The notes beneath the pieces were generated by a model. That model saw only the letters and a program-made list of their open reading frames with translations. It was not told where the DNA came from and did no database searches. A DNA stretch of 45,841 nucleotides, taken from positions 1 through 45,841 of the forward strand of contig NZ_JGYN01000040.1 of assembly GCF_000741165.1 (NCBI RefSeq). The letters run 5' to 3'. This DNA comes from Bifidobacterium biavatii DSM 23969 (GTDB lineage: Bacteria > Actinomycetota > Actinomycetes > Actinomycetales > Bifidobacteriaceae). The translations under genes and the position numbers were made by a program. Shown here one piece after another: positions 17,032 to 26,305 of this stretch (within the stretch, counting starts at the first letter, position 1; each line of letters opens with the position of its first letter).

Positions 17032-19482
17032 ATGTTTACGAAGAAAACGGTGAAGCCGAAGACCGCGCATCGAGCGAAGCCGACCGTGGTACGCTCCGCG
17101 CCCGCCGTGGGCGTGGCCGTCGAGGCGGAGCCGAAGGATAAGAAGCTCGCGAAGGGGAGTCGCCGTCGCATGCCGAACACGGTCAAGGACCTGCTTGGCT
17201 ATGATTCGATGCTCAAAAGCGGCGTCGCCTATTTGGGTGACGACACATGGAGCGTGACCCTCGAGTTCACCGACATCAATTACGAAATCAGCACCGAACA
17301 GCATCAGATGGAGATCATTGACCGTTGGGCCGGACTCCTGAACTCATTCAATGGTGGGGAACGCCTTGAGATCGGCATCCACACGCGCATGCGCGGCGTC
17401 GACCAGGTCGTCGACGAAGTGAGCCTGCCGATGCGCGGCGACGAATACGACCAGTTGCGTCAGGATTACAACCAGAACATTTTGGACAAGATGAACACGG
17501 CGACCCGCAACGCCGACCAGGTCAAGACCCTGACCGTCACCGTGCAGGATTCGGACACGGAACGCGCCATCGCGAGCCTGAACCGTCTGTGCATGCGCGT
17601 CACGGCCCAGCTGAACGCGATCGACGGCTGCCAGGCGACCCGTTTGGACCGTGAGCAGCGGCTGCGCCTCATCGCCGAAACCACGCGGCATGGCCAGCAG
17701 TTCCTGTTCGACGAGCACCGGTTCGACGCGATGCGAGGCTTGGGCAAACCGGACACGAAGGACTACGTGGCACCGTGGCTGGTCGATACCAAAAACCAGA
17801 CGTATCTGCGCATCGTCGCGGGAGACGCGACTCGATACCACCGCACCCTGTGGCTGAGTGATTTCCCGCCGGAACTGTCCGACCAGCTGGTGTCGGAGAT
17901 TACGGCTGTCAAGGCGCAGATCGACGTGAGCATCCACTTGGCCCCGTATGACAAGAGCGAGGGCTTGCAGATCGTCAAAAGACGCGACGCGGAATTGGAC
18001 ATGCAGACTCTGGAGGAGTCGAAGCAGAACATCAAGTCCGGGCTGCCCGCGGACGCGATCCCGCAGGACTTGCGCGACGCGAAGGAGCAGGTTGCGGGTT
18101 TGCGCGCCGAACTGCAGTCCACGAACCAGAGGCTCGTGAACGCGATCCTCGTGATCGGCATTAGCGCCGACACGGTCGAGGAGCTGGACCAGCGTACGGC
18201 GGACGTGAAGGCCGCCGCCCTGCGCCAGTCCTGTCAGGTGGAGTCTTTGGCGTATATGCAGCCCGAGGGGCTGGTTGCGGTGCTTCCCTTGGGCAACAAT
18301 CCTTTGCCGATGAAGCGTACCCTGACGACTAATAGTGCCGCCATTCTGGTGCCGTTCACGAGCCGCGAGGTCTACCAGCCCGGTGGTCTCGTGTACGGGC
18401 AGAACCGTCGAAGCGGCAACCTGATCGTCGCCGACCGTCGCAAGGGTATGAACTCGAATGGTTTCGTACTCGCCACGTCCGGTGGTGGCAAGTCGTTCTC
18501 CGTGAAGTGGGAGATCGGCGCACTGTATCTGACGCGCGACGATGACATCATCGTCATTGACCCGGAACGTGAATACCTGCCCTTGTGCGAGGCGTTTCAC
18601 GGGTCGCGCATCGAGGTGAGCGCGGGCGGCAGTCAGCGCATCAACCCCTTGGACATTCTCATGGACGAATCGTCGGATGACGAGGATCCGATCCGTGCGA
18701 AGACGTCGGTCGTGGTCGACATGATGGGGTCTCTTTTGGGTGGCTCCCAGGGTTTGGACAAGGTCGAACGCGCGCTCATGGACAGGTCGGTCATGCAACT
18801 GTACCGCCAGTATCGCGAAACGGACGGGGCTATCGGCCAGCCGACCTTGCGTGACCTGCGCGACGCGTTGGAACATACGGACGAGCCCGCGGGCCATGAT
18901 CTTGCGATCGCGTTGGAAACCTATGCGACCGGCAGCCTGTCGGGTTTTTCCGGACAGACGAACGTGGATTTATCGAACAGGTTCACCGTGTTCGACGTGA
19001 GCGGCTTGGACGGCGAGATTCGCACGTTCGGCATGATGGTCGTCCTCGACCAGATCTGGAACCGCGTGCGACGCAACCAGAAGATGAACCGGCGCACTTG
19101 GCTGTACGTGGACGAATTCCACCGGTTCTTCGGCAACCAGTATTCGAGCCGCCAGTTCAAGGACATCTACAAGCGCGCCCGCAAGTACGGTCTGGGTGTG
19201 ACGGGTATCACGCAGAACATCGAGGAGTTGTTGGAGGACCAGGATGCGAGCCTGATGCTGTCCAACAGCGATTATCTGCTCATGCTTAACCAGCAGCCGA
19301 CCGACGCGGACACCCTGTGCGGCATGCTGCACTTGTCCGACGAGGAGCGGGCGTATTTCACCGGCGTGCTCCCCGGCCAGGGTTTGATGAAGTTTGGTTC
19401 GGCGTTTGTCCCGTTCGACGTGCGCATCGACACGGACACGGACCTGTTCCGCCTGTACGACACGAACTTCTCCGGAAAGTGA
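17032..19482 (+). CDS. virB4: VirB4-like conjugation ATPase
   Basis: The 816-residue protein powers assembly of the channel and substrate transfer. The N-terminal half is the CagE/TrbE/VirB domain. The C-terminal half is the ATPase: Walker A ATSGGGKSFS (about 480-490), PEREYLPLCEAF, VFDVSGLDGEIRTFGMM, then Walker B LYVDEFHRFFG, and GLGVTGITQNIEELL near the arginine finger. Length is normal for VirB4/TraE of Gram-positive elements. The start ATG follows AAGAGG (4 bases). It has no membrane helix of its own, in line with its pairing with PrgI. All key motifs are intact. Confidence 0.93.
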   Translation: MFTKKTVKPKTAHRAKPTVVRSAPAVGVAVEAEPKDKKLAKGSRRRMPNTVKDLLGYDSMLKSGVAYLGDDTWSVTLEFTDINYEISTEQHQMEIIDRWAGLLNSFNGGERLEIGIHTRMRGVDQVVDEVSLPMRGDEYDQLRQDYNQNILDKMNTATRNADQVKTLTVTVQDSDTERAIASLNRLCMRVTAQLNAIDGCQATRLDREQRLRLIAETTRHGQQFLFDEHRFDAMRGLGKPDTKDYVAPWLVDTKNQTYLRIVAGDATRYHRTLWLSDFPPELSDQLVSEITAVKAQIDVSIHLAPYDKSEGLQIVKRRDAELDMQTLEESKQNIKSGLPADAIPQDLRDAKEQVAGLRAELQSTNQRLVNAILVIGISADTVEELDQRTADVKAAALRQSCQVESLAYMQPEGLVAVLPLGNNPLPMKRTLTTNSAAILVPFTSREVYQPGGLVYGQNRRSGNLIVADRRKGMNSNGFVLATSGGGKSFSVKWEIGALYLTRDDDIIVIDPEREYLPLCEAFHGSRIEVSAGGSQRINPLDILMDESSDDEDPIRAKTSVVVDMMGSLLGGSQGLDKVERALMDRSVMQLYRQYRETDGAIGQPTLRDLRDALEHTDEPAGHDLAIALETYATGSLSGFSGQTNVDLSNRFTVFDVSGLDGEIRTFGMMVVLDQIWNRVRRNQKMNRRTWLYVDEFHRFFGNQYSSRQFKDIYKRARKYGLGVTGITQNIEELLEDQDASLMLSNSDYLLMLNQQPTDADTLCGMLHLSDEERAYFTGVLPGQGLMKFGSAFVPFDVRIDTDTDLFRLYDTNFSGK

Positions 19483-19491
19483 TCCTGACTG

Positions 19492-22400
19492 ATGACGGTC
19501 GAGAGGGGAGGAGCCGAACGGGGCGTTGAAAACGCCCAGATATCCACGGCCGGCGCGGTCGCGCGAAGCGTTGTCAAAACCGGTGCCAAGGGTGTGGCGA
19601 GCGGCGTACGCGCGTCCGGGCATGCGATCGGCAGCGCCGCCCGCGCCGGATACACGGCCATGGGCAGCGGCGTACGTTCCGCCGCGTCCACGATCGGGGA
19701 ACGGTACGAGCCGCGTAGACAACCTTCGTACGCGCGTCCTTCATATTCATACCCGCAGTACGAGTCCCGTCCGCGATATTCGTCATCGCAGACTCCGGCC
19801 GCATCGTCATACCAGCCGTCCCGGCGGGCTCCGCTCCCGGAGTCGCGCTATCGCGGCTCATACCGGTCTGAGTCAACGGTTTTCCGCCAGCCGGCGGATC
19901 CGCCTGCATCTTCGGCTCCGGTTCGGTTTGCGGGCGCGTCCTCGACCGTGCCCGACCGGTATTCCACTACCGTTCCTGGATCTGCTGGGGCGGCTTGGCG
20001 GCGAACCGATACGGGTTCGCCCCGCACTCCTCGCATCGTTTCCTCCGCATCCTATGCTCGTGGCGGAGTGGGCTATTCGACCCCGGTCCGAACGATGCCG
20101 GCCGAACAGGGGACAATGGCGTCGCAGGGCCCTCGCCGGTATTCGAGCGGCGTCCGGTACGCTGCCATGGAAGCGGACACCCCGCTTGAACGACGCAGGA
20201 TCACATCCCCGTACGCGCCCTCCTACACCCGCGGAACACCGGACGCTCCCGCCACGGCCACGTTGCCGACGGTATTCCGCCAGGCGACGGCGGCTCGCGC
20301 CCGCAGCCGGCAACCCGTGTACGTGACTCCGGTCGAGCAAACGGTCCGTCAATCCTTCCCTGCGCGTATTCCGACGGTTCGCCTCGCTTCGCAGGCGCTT
20401 CCCTCAACCGTGACGGCAAACGGCATGGCGCCGGCCTCGCCGGTCGGACGAACCGGTGTTCACAGTGCGCATGCGGCACCGCATACGACCGGCACCATGA
20501 GCGCATCTAGTGGTGCGATCCCGGTTCGTACGGCGTTCTCCGCCGCTCATGCGTCGGACGCTCCCACCCGATCGAACGCCGTTGCGCCCAATGTGACGGT
20601 ACGCGTCGCCACGGAACCGGCATCCACCGCATCCGACGGTACGGTCCCCAACGCTACCGGCGGGATTGCGAGCCGACCTTCCCCGATCCATGCCGCGCAA
20701 CCGCATGCGACTGGAACGGGCGTACGCCGGGGCGGCGTGCTCGCCGCCGCACCGGATGCCGGCGCGGCCACGTCCATGACGCCTGCCTCCGCGTCATTCA
20801 GACCGCATGGTCGTCATGCGCGTCCCATGAGCGTCGATCCGGTCGCACAAAACGCGCCCGCCGTTGCGTCCACGATCGCCTCGCACGGCGTCACGCCGGC
20901 CAAACCCAGTCCTTCTCCCGTCTCTGGAACCGGGGCACATGCGGCACGCACCGCGGCCGTACCGTCTCCGGTCTCCCCGAGGTCCGGCGCGATGCCGTTG
21001 CAGTCCGGCGTATGGACGAATCCCAACGGGTACGTTTTCCGCACCGCATCCAAACCGTCCGAGCATCTCGTCGGAGCCTCTCCCAGCAAACCGTCGTCGG
21101 CAATGACCGGCAGCAAACCGGTCAAGGCTTCCGACGCGATCATCGGCCATGAGCCGAAAAAAACTTCAACCGGCCGTGTGCTGCATGCCGCGGCACCGGA
21201 TGACGACGATACGGACCTGCTGCCGTCCACGGTGCTGCATGGTCGCACGAATCGGGTGAGACCGCGGGGATCCCTGCCCATCGGCCAGGATGAGCCGTTG
21301 GATGCCGTGGAACGGCTCGCGAAGCCGATCGTCAAAACGGGGAAACCCGTTGCACAGTCGAACGCTCACGCAGCCGTGTCCAGAATCGGCGCGAAACCGA
21401 TCCGTGAAGCGGCTGCATCCAAAGCGTTGCGCACTGCCGGATCGGGCGAAGCGGTAGCCGGCAAGATCATCTCCACTAAGGGCAAAGGCCGGTTGAAACG
21501 ATTGGGCCTGCGCGCCGGCAAGGGCCTGTTCTCGATCGGCCGGTTCGGCGTGGACCGTTTGGACGATGTCCGCGGCAGAATCGTGGACTCCGATACCGAC
21601 GAGGTCGGCATGATCGGCGCGAAGGCGCAGGATGTTGCCGTGTTCGCGGTCCGCAAGACGCCGGCAGCCTCACGCGCCCTGTACCATGGCGGCAAGAACG
21701 CCGTGAAGGGCGGGAAAACCGTGGTCAAAACGGGCGTGAACACCGTGAAGACCGTGTCCCGCGGACTGTCGACCATGGCACGATTTACCTCGCGTGCCGG
21801 ACGGGCAATCGCCGCTATGGCGGGACGCTTGTACGCGGCGGCGGTGGCGAGTCTCGGCGCGCCGGCGGTGCTGGTCATCAGCATCGTGCTGGCGGTCGTG
21901 CTCGTCATCGGCAGTCTCCTGTCAATCTTCGGCCAAAGCTCCGCGGATTCGCTGTCGAACGTGCCCTCCGCGTACACATCCGACGTGCAGCGCGCCGGAA
22001 GCCTGTGCGATGACGTGACCGGCCCGTTGATCGCCGCGCAGATCGAAGCCGAATCAAACTGGGATCCCAACGCGGAAAGCTCGGCTGGCGCGAAGGGCAT
22101 TGCCCAGTTCATGCCGTCGACCTGGGAGGGCGTCGGCCGCGACGGCGACGGCGACGGGCATGCGGACATCATGAACCCGCACGATGCGATCTACACGCAA
22201 GGCGTGTACATGTGCGCCCTCGCCACCCAGATCCGCTCGTACGTGAACGCCGGCCGCCTGTCGGGCAGCGTGGTCGACCTGACCCTGGCCGCCTACAATG
22301 CGGGCATCGGCAATGTGCTGTCGCATGGTGGAGTGCCCCCGTTTGCGGAAACCGAAGCCTATGTCGCGAAGATCAAAAGCCTCATGGCCAAATACTCCGG

Positions 22401-22857
22401 ATCCGCGGGCGGTGCCGGACCGGGTACGGTCGGTGATCTGACGCCCAAGCTCGCAGTCAACGATTCCGGCGTGGTGAACATCACCGGCATCGACACGAGC
22501 GCCGGATCCACGTACGCGTACGGTCAATGCACGTGGTGGGCGGCGATCCGACGCGCCCAGATCGGCCGTCCCGTCGACGGTTTCCTCGGCAACGGCGGCG
22601 AATGGGGAGCGAACGCGCGCGCCAAAGGCTACTCGGTCAGCGGCAGCCCGTCTCCGGGCGACGCGATCAGCTTCCACCCGGGCGTGCTGGGAGCGGACGG
22701 CACGTACGGGCATGTCGGCGTCGTCGAATCCGTGAACGAGGACGGCAGCATCCTGATCAGCGAAGCCAACGTTCGTGGTCTCGGCGTCGTAACCATGCGC
22801 ACGATCACCAAAGCCCAGCTCACCGCCGCGGGTGCGGGAGTCGAATTCGTCCACTAA
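19492..22857 (+). CDS. T4SS cell-wall hydrolase: disordered N-terminus, membrane helix, lytic transglycosylase and CHAP domains
   Basis: The 1121-residue protein should open the peptidoglycan for the transfer channel (VirB1 role). About 680 residues at the N-terminus are low in order and rich in Arg, Ala, Pro, Ser and Thr. Lys/Gly-rich repeats (GGKTVVKTGVNTVKTVS) lead to a membrane helix at about 785-808. Outside, residues about 833-965 form an SLT-type transglycosylase (QIEAESNWDP with the catalytic Glu, GAKGIAQFMPSTW, AAYNAGIGNV). Residues about 1006-1121 form a CHAP amidase/peptidase (YAYGQCTWWAA with the Cys, YGHVGVVESV with the His). Both enzymes look intact. The long cytoplasmic tail is well above the family norm and may bind DNA or partner proteins through its positive charge. 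Confidence 0.88.
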   Translation: MTVERGGAERGVENAQISTAGAVARSVVKTGAKGVASGVRASGHAIGSAARAGYTAMGSGVRSAASTIGERYEPRRQPSYARPSYSYPQYESRPRYSSSQTPAASSYQPSRRAPLPESRYRGSYRSESTVFRQPADPPASSAPVRFAGASSTVPDRYSTTVPGSAGAAWRRTDTGSPRTPRIVSSASYARGGVGYSTPVRTMPAEQGTMASQGPRRYSSGVRYAAMEADTPLERRRITSPYAPSYTRGTPDAPATATLPTVFRQATAARARSRQPVYVTPVEQTVRQSFPARIPTVRLASQALPSTVTANGMAPASPVGRTGVHSAHAAPHTTGTMSASSGAIPVRTAFSAAHASDAPTRSNAVAPNVTVRVATEPASTASDGTVPNATGGIASRPSPIHAAQPHATGTGVRRGGVLAAAPDAGAATSMTPASASFRPHGRHARPMSVDPVAQNAPAVASTIASHGVTPAKPSPSPVSGTGAHAARTAAVPSPVSPRSGAMPLQSGVWTNPNGYVFRTASKPSEHLVGASPSKPSSAMTGSKPVKASDAIIGHEPKKTSTGRVLHAAAPDDDDTDLLPSTVLHGRTNRVRPRGSLPIGQDEPLDAVERLAKPIVKTGKPVAQSNAHAAVSRIGAKPIREAAASKALRTAGSGEAVAGKIISTKGKGRLKRLGLRAGKGLFSIGRFGVDRLDDVRGRIVDSDTDEVGMIGAKAQDVAVFAVRKTPAASRALYHGGKNAVKGGKTVVKTGVNTVKTVSRGLSTMARFTSRAGRAIAAMAGRLYAAAVASLGAPAVLVISIVLAVVLVIGSLLSIFGQSSADSLSNVPSAYTSDVQRAGSLCDDVTGPLIAAQIEAESNWDPNAESSAGAKGIAQFMPSTWEGVGRDGDGDGHADIMNPHDAIYTQGVYMCALATQIRSYVNAGRLSGSVVDLTLAAYNAGIGNVLSHGGVPPFAETEAYVAKIKSLMAKYSGSAGGAGPGTVGDLTPKLAVNDSGVVNITGIDTSAGSTYAYGQCTWWAAIRRAQIGRPVDGFLGNGGEWGANARAKGYSVSGSPSPGDAISFHPGVLGADGTYGHVGVVESVNEDGSILISEANVRGLGVVTMRTITKAQLTAAGAGVEFVH

Positions 22858-22875
22858 CCGTCAAGGAGCATCATT

Positions 22876-23478
22876 ATGAAGGATCGCAAGGGATTGATCA
22901 TCATGGTCGTCGCCGGTCTCGTAGCTGTCGCGCTGATCGTCTTCTCCACCGTAGCCGCGGCCCGGCGTGCGGACGAACGGGAACGACAGGCCGCAACATC
23001 GTCGGTGCAGGGCACGACCTCGACGAAAGAGGCCAAACCGAAACCGCAATCATCCGCCACGCCCTCGGACGGGTCGAAGGATGAACCCTCCGGCCAAGAG
23101 ACGACGGCCGACCTGCCGGGACTGAACGTCAACGTCGACCAAGTGTGCGCCGAACTGGCCCCGCAGGCGGTGGACCGTTACCTCGACAAGACCGCGAAAC
23201 TGGACGGATGGTTCGATTCCGATGCGGACGGTCTGCAATGGCGCGACCGCATCATCGAACAGCCGAACGTGACGGCCACCGGATTCCTCGTCACCCAGGA
23301 TCAGAGCACGAACACGATCGTGTGCAACGTGTCCAAGGGGCTCGCATGGCCATGGATCCTCACCTACCACAAGGATCCGAAGCAAGGATGGGTCGTATCC
23401 AAAATCGAACCACCCGCCGAAGGCGCGTTCTCCGAATCGAAGGGCACCGGACCGCAGACCGCCGGAGTCGCGCAATGA
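22876..23478 (+). CDS. Membrane-anchored protein of the transfer operon, unknown function
   Basis: The 200-residue protein has one N-terminal helix (GLIIMVVAGLVAVALIVFST), a Ser/Thr/Lys-rich linker to about residue 75 and a compact outer domain (LPGLNVNVDQVCAELAPQAVDRYLDKT...WDRIIEQPNVTATGFLV type sequence) with two cysteines (about 92 and 155) that could pair. The topology, short inside and globular outside, resembles VirB8/TraM-like proteins of Gram-positive systems, and no other VirB8 candidate is obvious, but no sequence motif proves it. CAAGGAG lies 11 bases before the start. Its stop overlaps the next start (ATGA). Confidence 0.6.
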   Translation: MKDRKGLIIMVVAGLVAVALIVFSTVAAARRADERERQAATSSVQGTTSTKEAKPKPQSSATPSDGSKDEPSGQETTADLPGLNVNVDQVCAELAPQAVDRYLDKTAKLDGWFDSDADGLQWRDRIIEQPNVTATGFLVTQDQSTNTIVCNVSKGLAWPWILTYHKDPKQGWVVSKIEPPAEGAFSESKGTGPQTAGVAQ

Positions 23479-24836
23479 GCGAACGTCGACGTCTGTCCCC
23501 GCGGCTCAAGCCTGTCGAGTTGAGCCGCATGTGCGCAGACCCCGAGCATTGGGCTGATCTCACGCTGATCGCTGACCATCCCAGCGCCTGGCCTGCACTG
23601 CAGGATTGGATCGACCATGCGCTCGATGTCGGCCCTGAAAACGCGGGGGAACCGCCGCTGCCGCCGGACGGGTGGAAACGCGGATACAACCAGCGTCCGC
23701 CGAAATACGCGCAAACCGACGAACCGGAACAGCCAAAAACCGGGAAACCGGAGCCACAGTCCGATCCCGTGCCGGACATGGCCGACGAACTCATGGCGGT
23801 CAGCGACCCGTCTACATCCAGTTCGGTCGTGCCGGCACCGAAGGAACAGGATGAACCGGGTATCACAGGGGACGCGGAAGAGACGGAGTCGGGGAAAACC
23901 GTGACTCCTTCGATCGAGGACGTCACCCCGCAACGCACTGCCGCATGGTGGGTGCGACGCATCATGCCCGTGGCTGTCGCGATGCTGGCCCTGGCGTGTT
24001 TGATCGGCGGCGGCATGGCTGTGCATGCGGCCGTGTCATGGCAGGCGCAGCAGACGATCGAACAGGAGCGACAGCGCAACGAGAAACGCGATCGCGCCGC
24101 CCTGGCCAAGGCGATCGACCGCGCCGAACGGATGACGAAGCGCGTTACCGCATCCCCTGTATCCGACGACGCGAAGGTTGCCGGGAAAGCCGCCGCATTG
24201 GAAACGCTTGCGCGAAGCGACGACGAGGACCCGGCCGGCCTCGCGAAACGCATCGACAAGGCCCGCGAATCCCTGTCGGACGCATGGGACAAGGCCATGA
24301 AGACGAAAGCCAAAACGGTAGGCGCGGAACTGGACCGTCTGGTCGACGAGTCCGACTCGCTGAAGACCTTCGACCATCCCGACCGCACCGAAATGACCGA
24401 CCTGGCCAACAAATGGCGGATCGTGGTCGTGGACGAGGACAATCTTACGGACGCCGCCAAGGACGCCGCCAGGCTCAAGGAATTGACCGGGACGATCACA
24501 GCTGCGAAGAATGCGTTCGACAAAGAGGCAGGGGAAAAAACCGAAGCGGCAAAACGCAAGGCCGACGAGGAGGCCAGAAAAAAGGCGGAGGCCGAGACGG
24601 CGCAGCAACAGGCGGAGCAATCCCAGACCTCTTCGACACCCTCCTACACACCGACGCAAACCCAGACGCAGCAGCAGTCGCAGACCACGGTCCCGCAGAC
24701 GACGAGCCCGTCGACCGGATCCCCCGGTTCGGGCTCGTCGTCGAGCCAGTCGTCGCAGCCGGCACCGTCCTGGAACGTGGCCCCGGATCGGACGTCGGGC
24801 TCGTCGTCCCTGCCCGGTTCCGACGGGAGTCTGTGA
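23475..24836 (+). CDS. Membrane protein with variant leucine-rich-repeat-like N-terminus and coiled coil
   Basis: The 453-residue protein starts at 23475, overlapping the previous stop by 3 bases, and not at the upstream in-frame ATG inside that gene. Residues about 8-55 (LSRMCADPEHWADLTLIADH...LQDWIDHAL) resemble the variant leucine-rich repeat domain found at the N-terminus of many actinobacterial membrane proteins. An acidic and proline-rich linker follows, then a membrane helix (IMPVAVAMLALACLIGGGMA, about 165-185), a long charged coiled coil with many Asp/Lys/Ala (to about 375) and a Gln/Ser/Thr/Pro-rich tail (TPTQTQTQQQSQTT). The order suggests an inside sensor or docking domain and an outside stalk. 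Its role in transfer is unknown. Confidence 0.6.
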   Translation: MSERRRLSPRLKPVELSRMCADPEHWADLTLIADHPSAWPALQDWIDHALDVGPENAGEPPLPPDGWKRGYNQRPPKYAQTDEPEQPKTGKPEPQSDPVPDMADELMAVSDPSTSSSVVPAPKEQDEPGITGDAEETESGKTVTPSIEDVTPQRTAAWWVRRIMPVAVAMLALACLIGGGMAVHAAVSWQAQQTIEQERQRNEKRDRAALAKAIDRAERMTKRVTASPVSDDAKVAGKAAALETLARSDDEDPAGLAKRIDKARESLSDAWDKAMKTKAKTVGAELDRLVDESDSLKTFDHPDRTEMTDLANKWRIVVVDEDNLTDAAKDAARLKELTGTITAAKNAFDKEAGEKTEAAKRKADEEARKKAEAETAQQQAEQSQTSSTPSYTPTQTQTQQQSQTTVPQTTSPSTGSPGSGSSSSQSSQPAPSWNVAPDRTSGSSSLPGSDGSL

Positions 24837-24958
24837 ACGTTCCCGTTCCGTCGTTCCGTCGTGATTGTTTTGGCCTCGGCGATGACGATGCGGACGATAT
24901 CAGGCACCCATACAATGGGATTCATGCCAATATGTCTGGGCATGAAAGGAAGAACGCG

Positions 24959-26260
24959 ATGACCGAGCGCCGCATGCTGATGTGCCGGGAGTTTCCGGTC
25001 ATGACATTCGAATTCTTCCCCTATGGCGGCTATGCGTTGTATCCGACCGAGATCATTGATCAGAAGCGACTGCCGTTGGGCATGTACGTGAATGGCCGTC
25101 CCGAACCGGATGGCGAATCCATTACGGCATGGTGGCGTTCCCGCGGCATTCCCGCGACCAGAGACGGCCTGCGGTCCGCGATCGGAACGGGCATGCGACC
25201 TCCAGCCGACCTGTTAGACCGGTCCCTAGGATTAAGCCTGTCCGACCAGTATTGGGTTCGTCCCGTCGACCGTGACGATCTGAAATGGGAGGATTTGAAT
25301 TTCTTCCACCATGATTTCGACGAACGCATCGGCCGCGCATTGTTCACGGGCGGCTCGTCGCAAGTCGGCGACGTGAACACGCCGGACATCACCAGCGCCG
25401 GCGACCTGCCGAAACGCTGGATCATCCAACCGGACGGCACCCGCACCCTGATCAAGGGCGGACGAACCGGACAGGAGCCGGACAACGAGCGCATCGCCGG
25501 CCTCGTGTGCGACCTGTTCGGCATGGATCACGTCGACTACCATGTCGGGATCCTGCAGGATCGACGTGTCTGCGCCTGCAATGAAATGCTCACCGATCGC
25601 GAGGAACTGATTCCCGGCGGCCAGATCATGAAGATCTTCCGCAACGGCACGCCCCGGGAGGGCAGGGCGATCTGGGAGGACGCGTGCGAACGCCTCGGCG
25701 TTCCCCGCGCCGCGTCGCGGCGGGCGACGGACGACTTCCTGTTTCTGGACTTCCTGCTGCGCAACACCGACCGGCATTACAACAACTTCGGAATCATCCG
25801 CGACGTCGAAACATTGCGGGCGCGTCCCGCCCCGATTTTCGACACCGGCATGTGCCTGTGGAACGGCCTGGATCCCGTCGTGATCTCGAATGACGACTAT
25901 GCGGCCAAACCGTTCCGCCTGGACGACGGGGGAGACCGGCCGAACGCCTACTGGCAGCTGTCCCTGATCCGCGAGTGGGATCATTACGATCTTGGCCTGC
26001 TCGACTCGGTCCCCGACATCGTTCACGACCAGCTGGCTCTGAACCGGCGCATCCCCTCGGACATCGTCAGCCTGATCTGCTCCACGCTCCGCAAGCGTGC
26101 GGAACTCATCCGCAAGGCCCGGGACCGTTCCGTCATTCCCTCGCCTTCCGCACGCCGTGGCATGGACGAGTTTCGCTCCTTGCTGGATTCACGTACCCGG
26201 GATTTGGAGTCTTCCGCCGGGCCCGCCATGAACGCCGCTCGACGTCATGGCGGGCGATGA
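24959..26260 (+). CDS. HipA-like protein kinase (PI4K-like fold), last gene of the transfer operon
   Basis: The 433-residue protein has the kinase elements of the HipA/CtkA group: a nucleotide-binding strand pair (RWIIQPDGTRTLIKGGR), EPDNERIAG with the Glu, the catalytic loop FLLRNTDRHYNNFGII (Asp, His, Asn) and the metal-binding FDTGMCLWN. All are intact, so activity is likely. The start at 24959 follows AAAGGAAG; the in-frame ATG at 24932 has no ribosome site. HipA kinases normally pair with a HipB-type HTH antitoxin upstream, but none is adjacent here. The nearest HTH gene is at 39556, on the far side of the DNA-processing operon. A possible -10 (TACAAT, 24912-24917) lies in the 122-base gap before it, so it may have its own promoter. 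Confidence 0.78.
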   Translation: MTERRMLMCREFPVMTFEFFPYGGYALYPTEIIDQKRLPLGMYVNGRPEPDGESITAWWRSRGIPATRDGLRSAIGTGMRPPADLLDRSLGLSLSDQYWVRPVDRDDLKWEDLNFFHHDFDERIGRALFTGGSSQVGDVNTPDITSAGDLPKRWIIQPDGTRTLIKGGRTGQEPDNERIAGLVCDLFGMDHVDYHVGILQDRRVCACNEMLTDREELIPGGQIMKIFRNGTPREGRAIWEDACERLGVPRAASRRATDDFLFLDFLLRNTDRHYNNFGIIRDVETLRARPAPIFDTGMCLWNGLDPVVISNDDYAAKPFRLDDGGDRPNAYWQLSLIREWDHYDLGLLDSVPDIVHDQLALNRRIPSDIVSLICSTLRKRAELIRKARDRSVIPSPSARRGMDEFRSLLDSRTRDLESSAGPAMNAARRHGGR

Positions 26261-26267
26261 CATGATG

Positions 26268-26294
26268 AAGGCCCCGCATGATATGCGGGGCCTT
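26268..26294. terminator. Two-way terminator between the converging operons
   Basis: AAGGCCCCGCAT (26268-26279) pairs perfectly with ATGCGGGGCCTT (26283-26294) across a 3-base loop. It lies between the kinase gene and the converging coupling-protein gene and can serve both strands. Confidence 0.85.
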
Positions 26295-26305
26295 GCCATT
26301 GGTGG

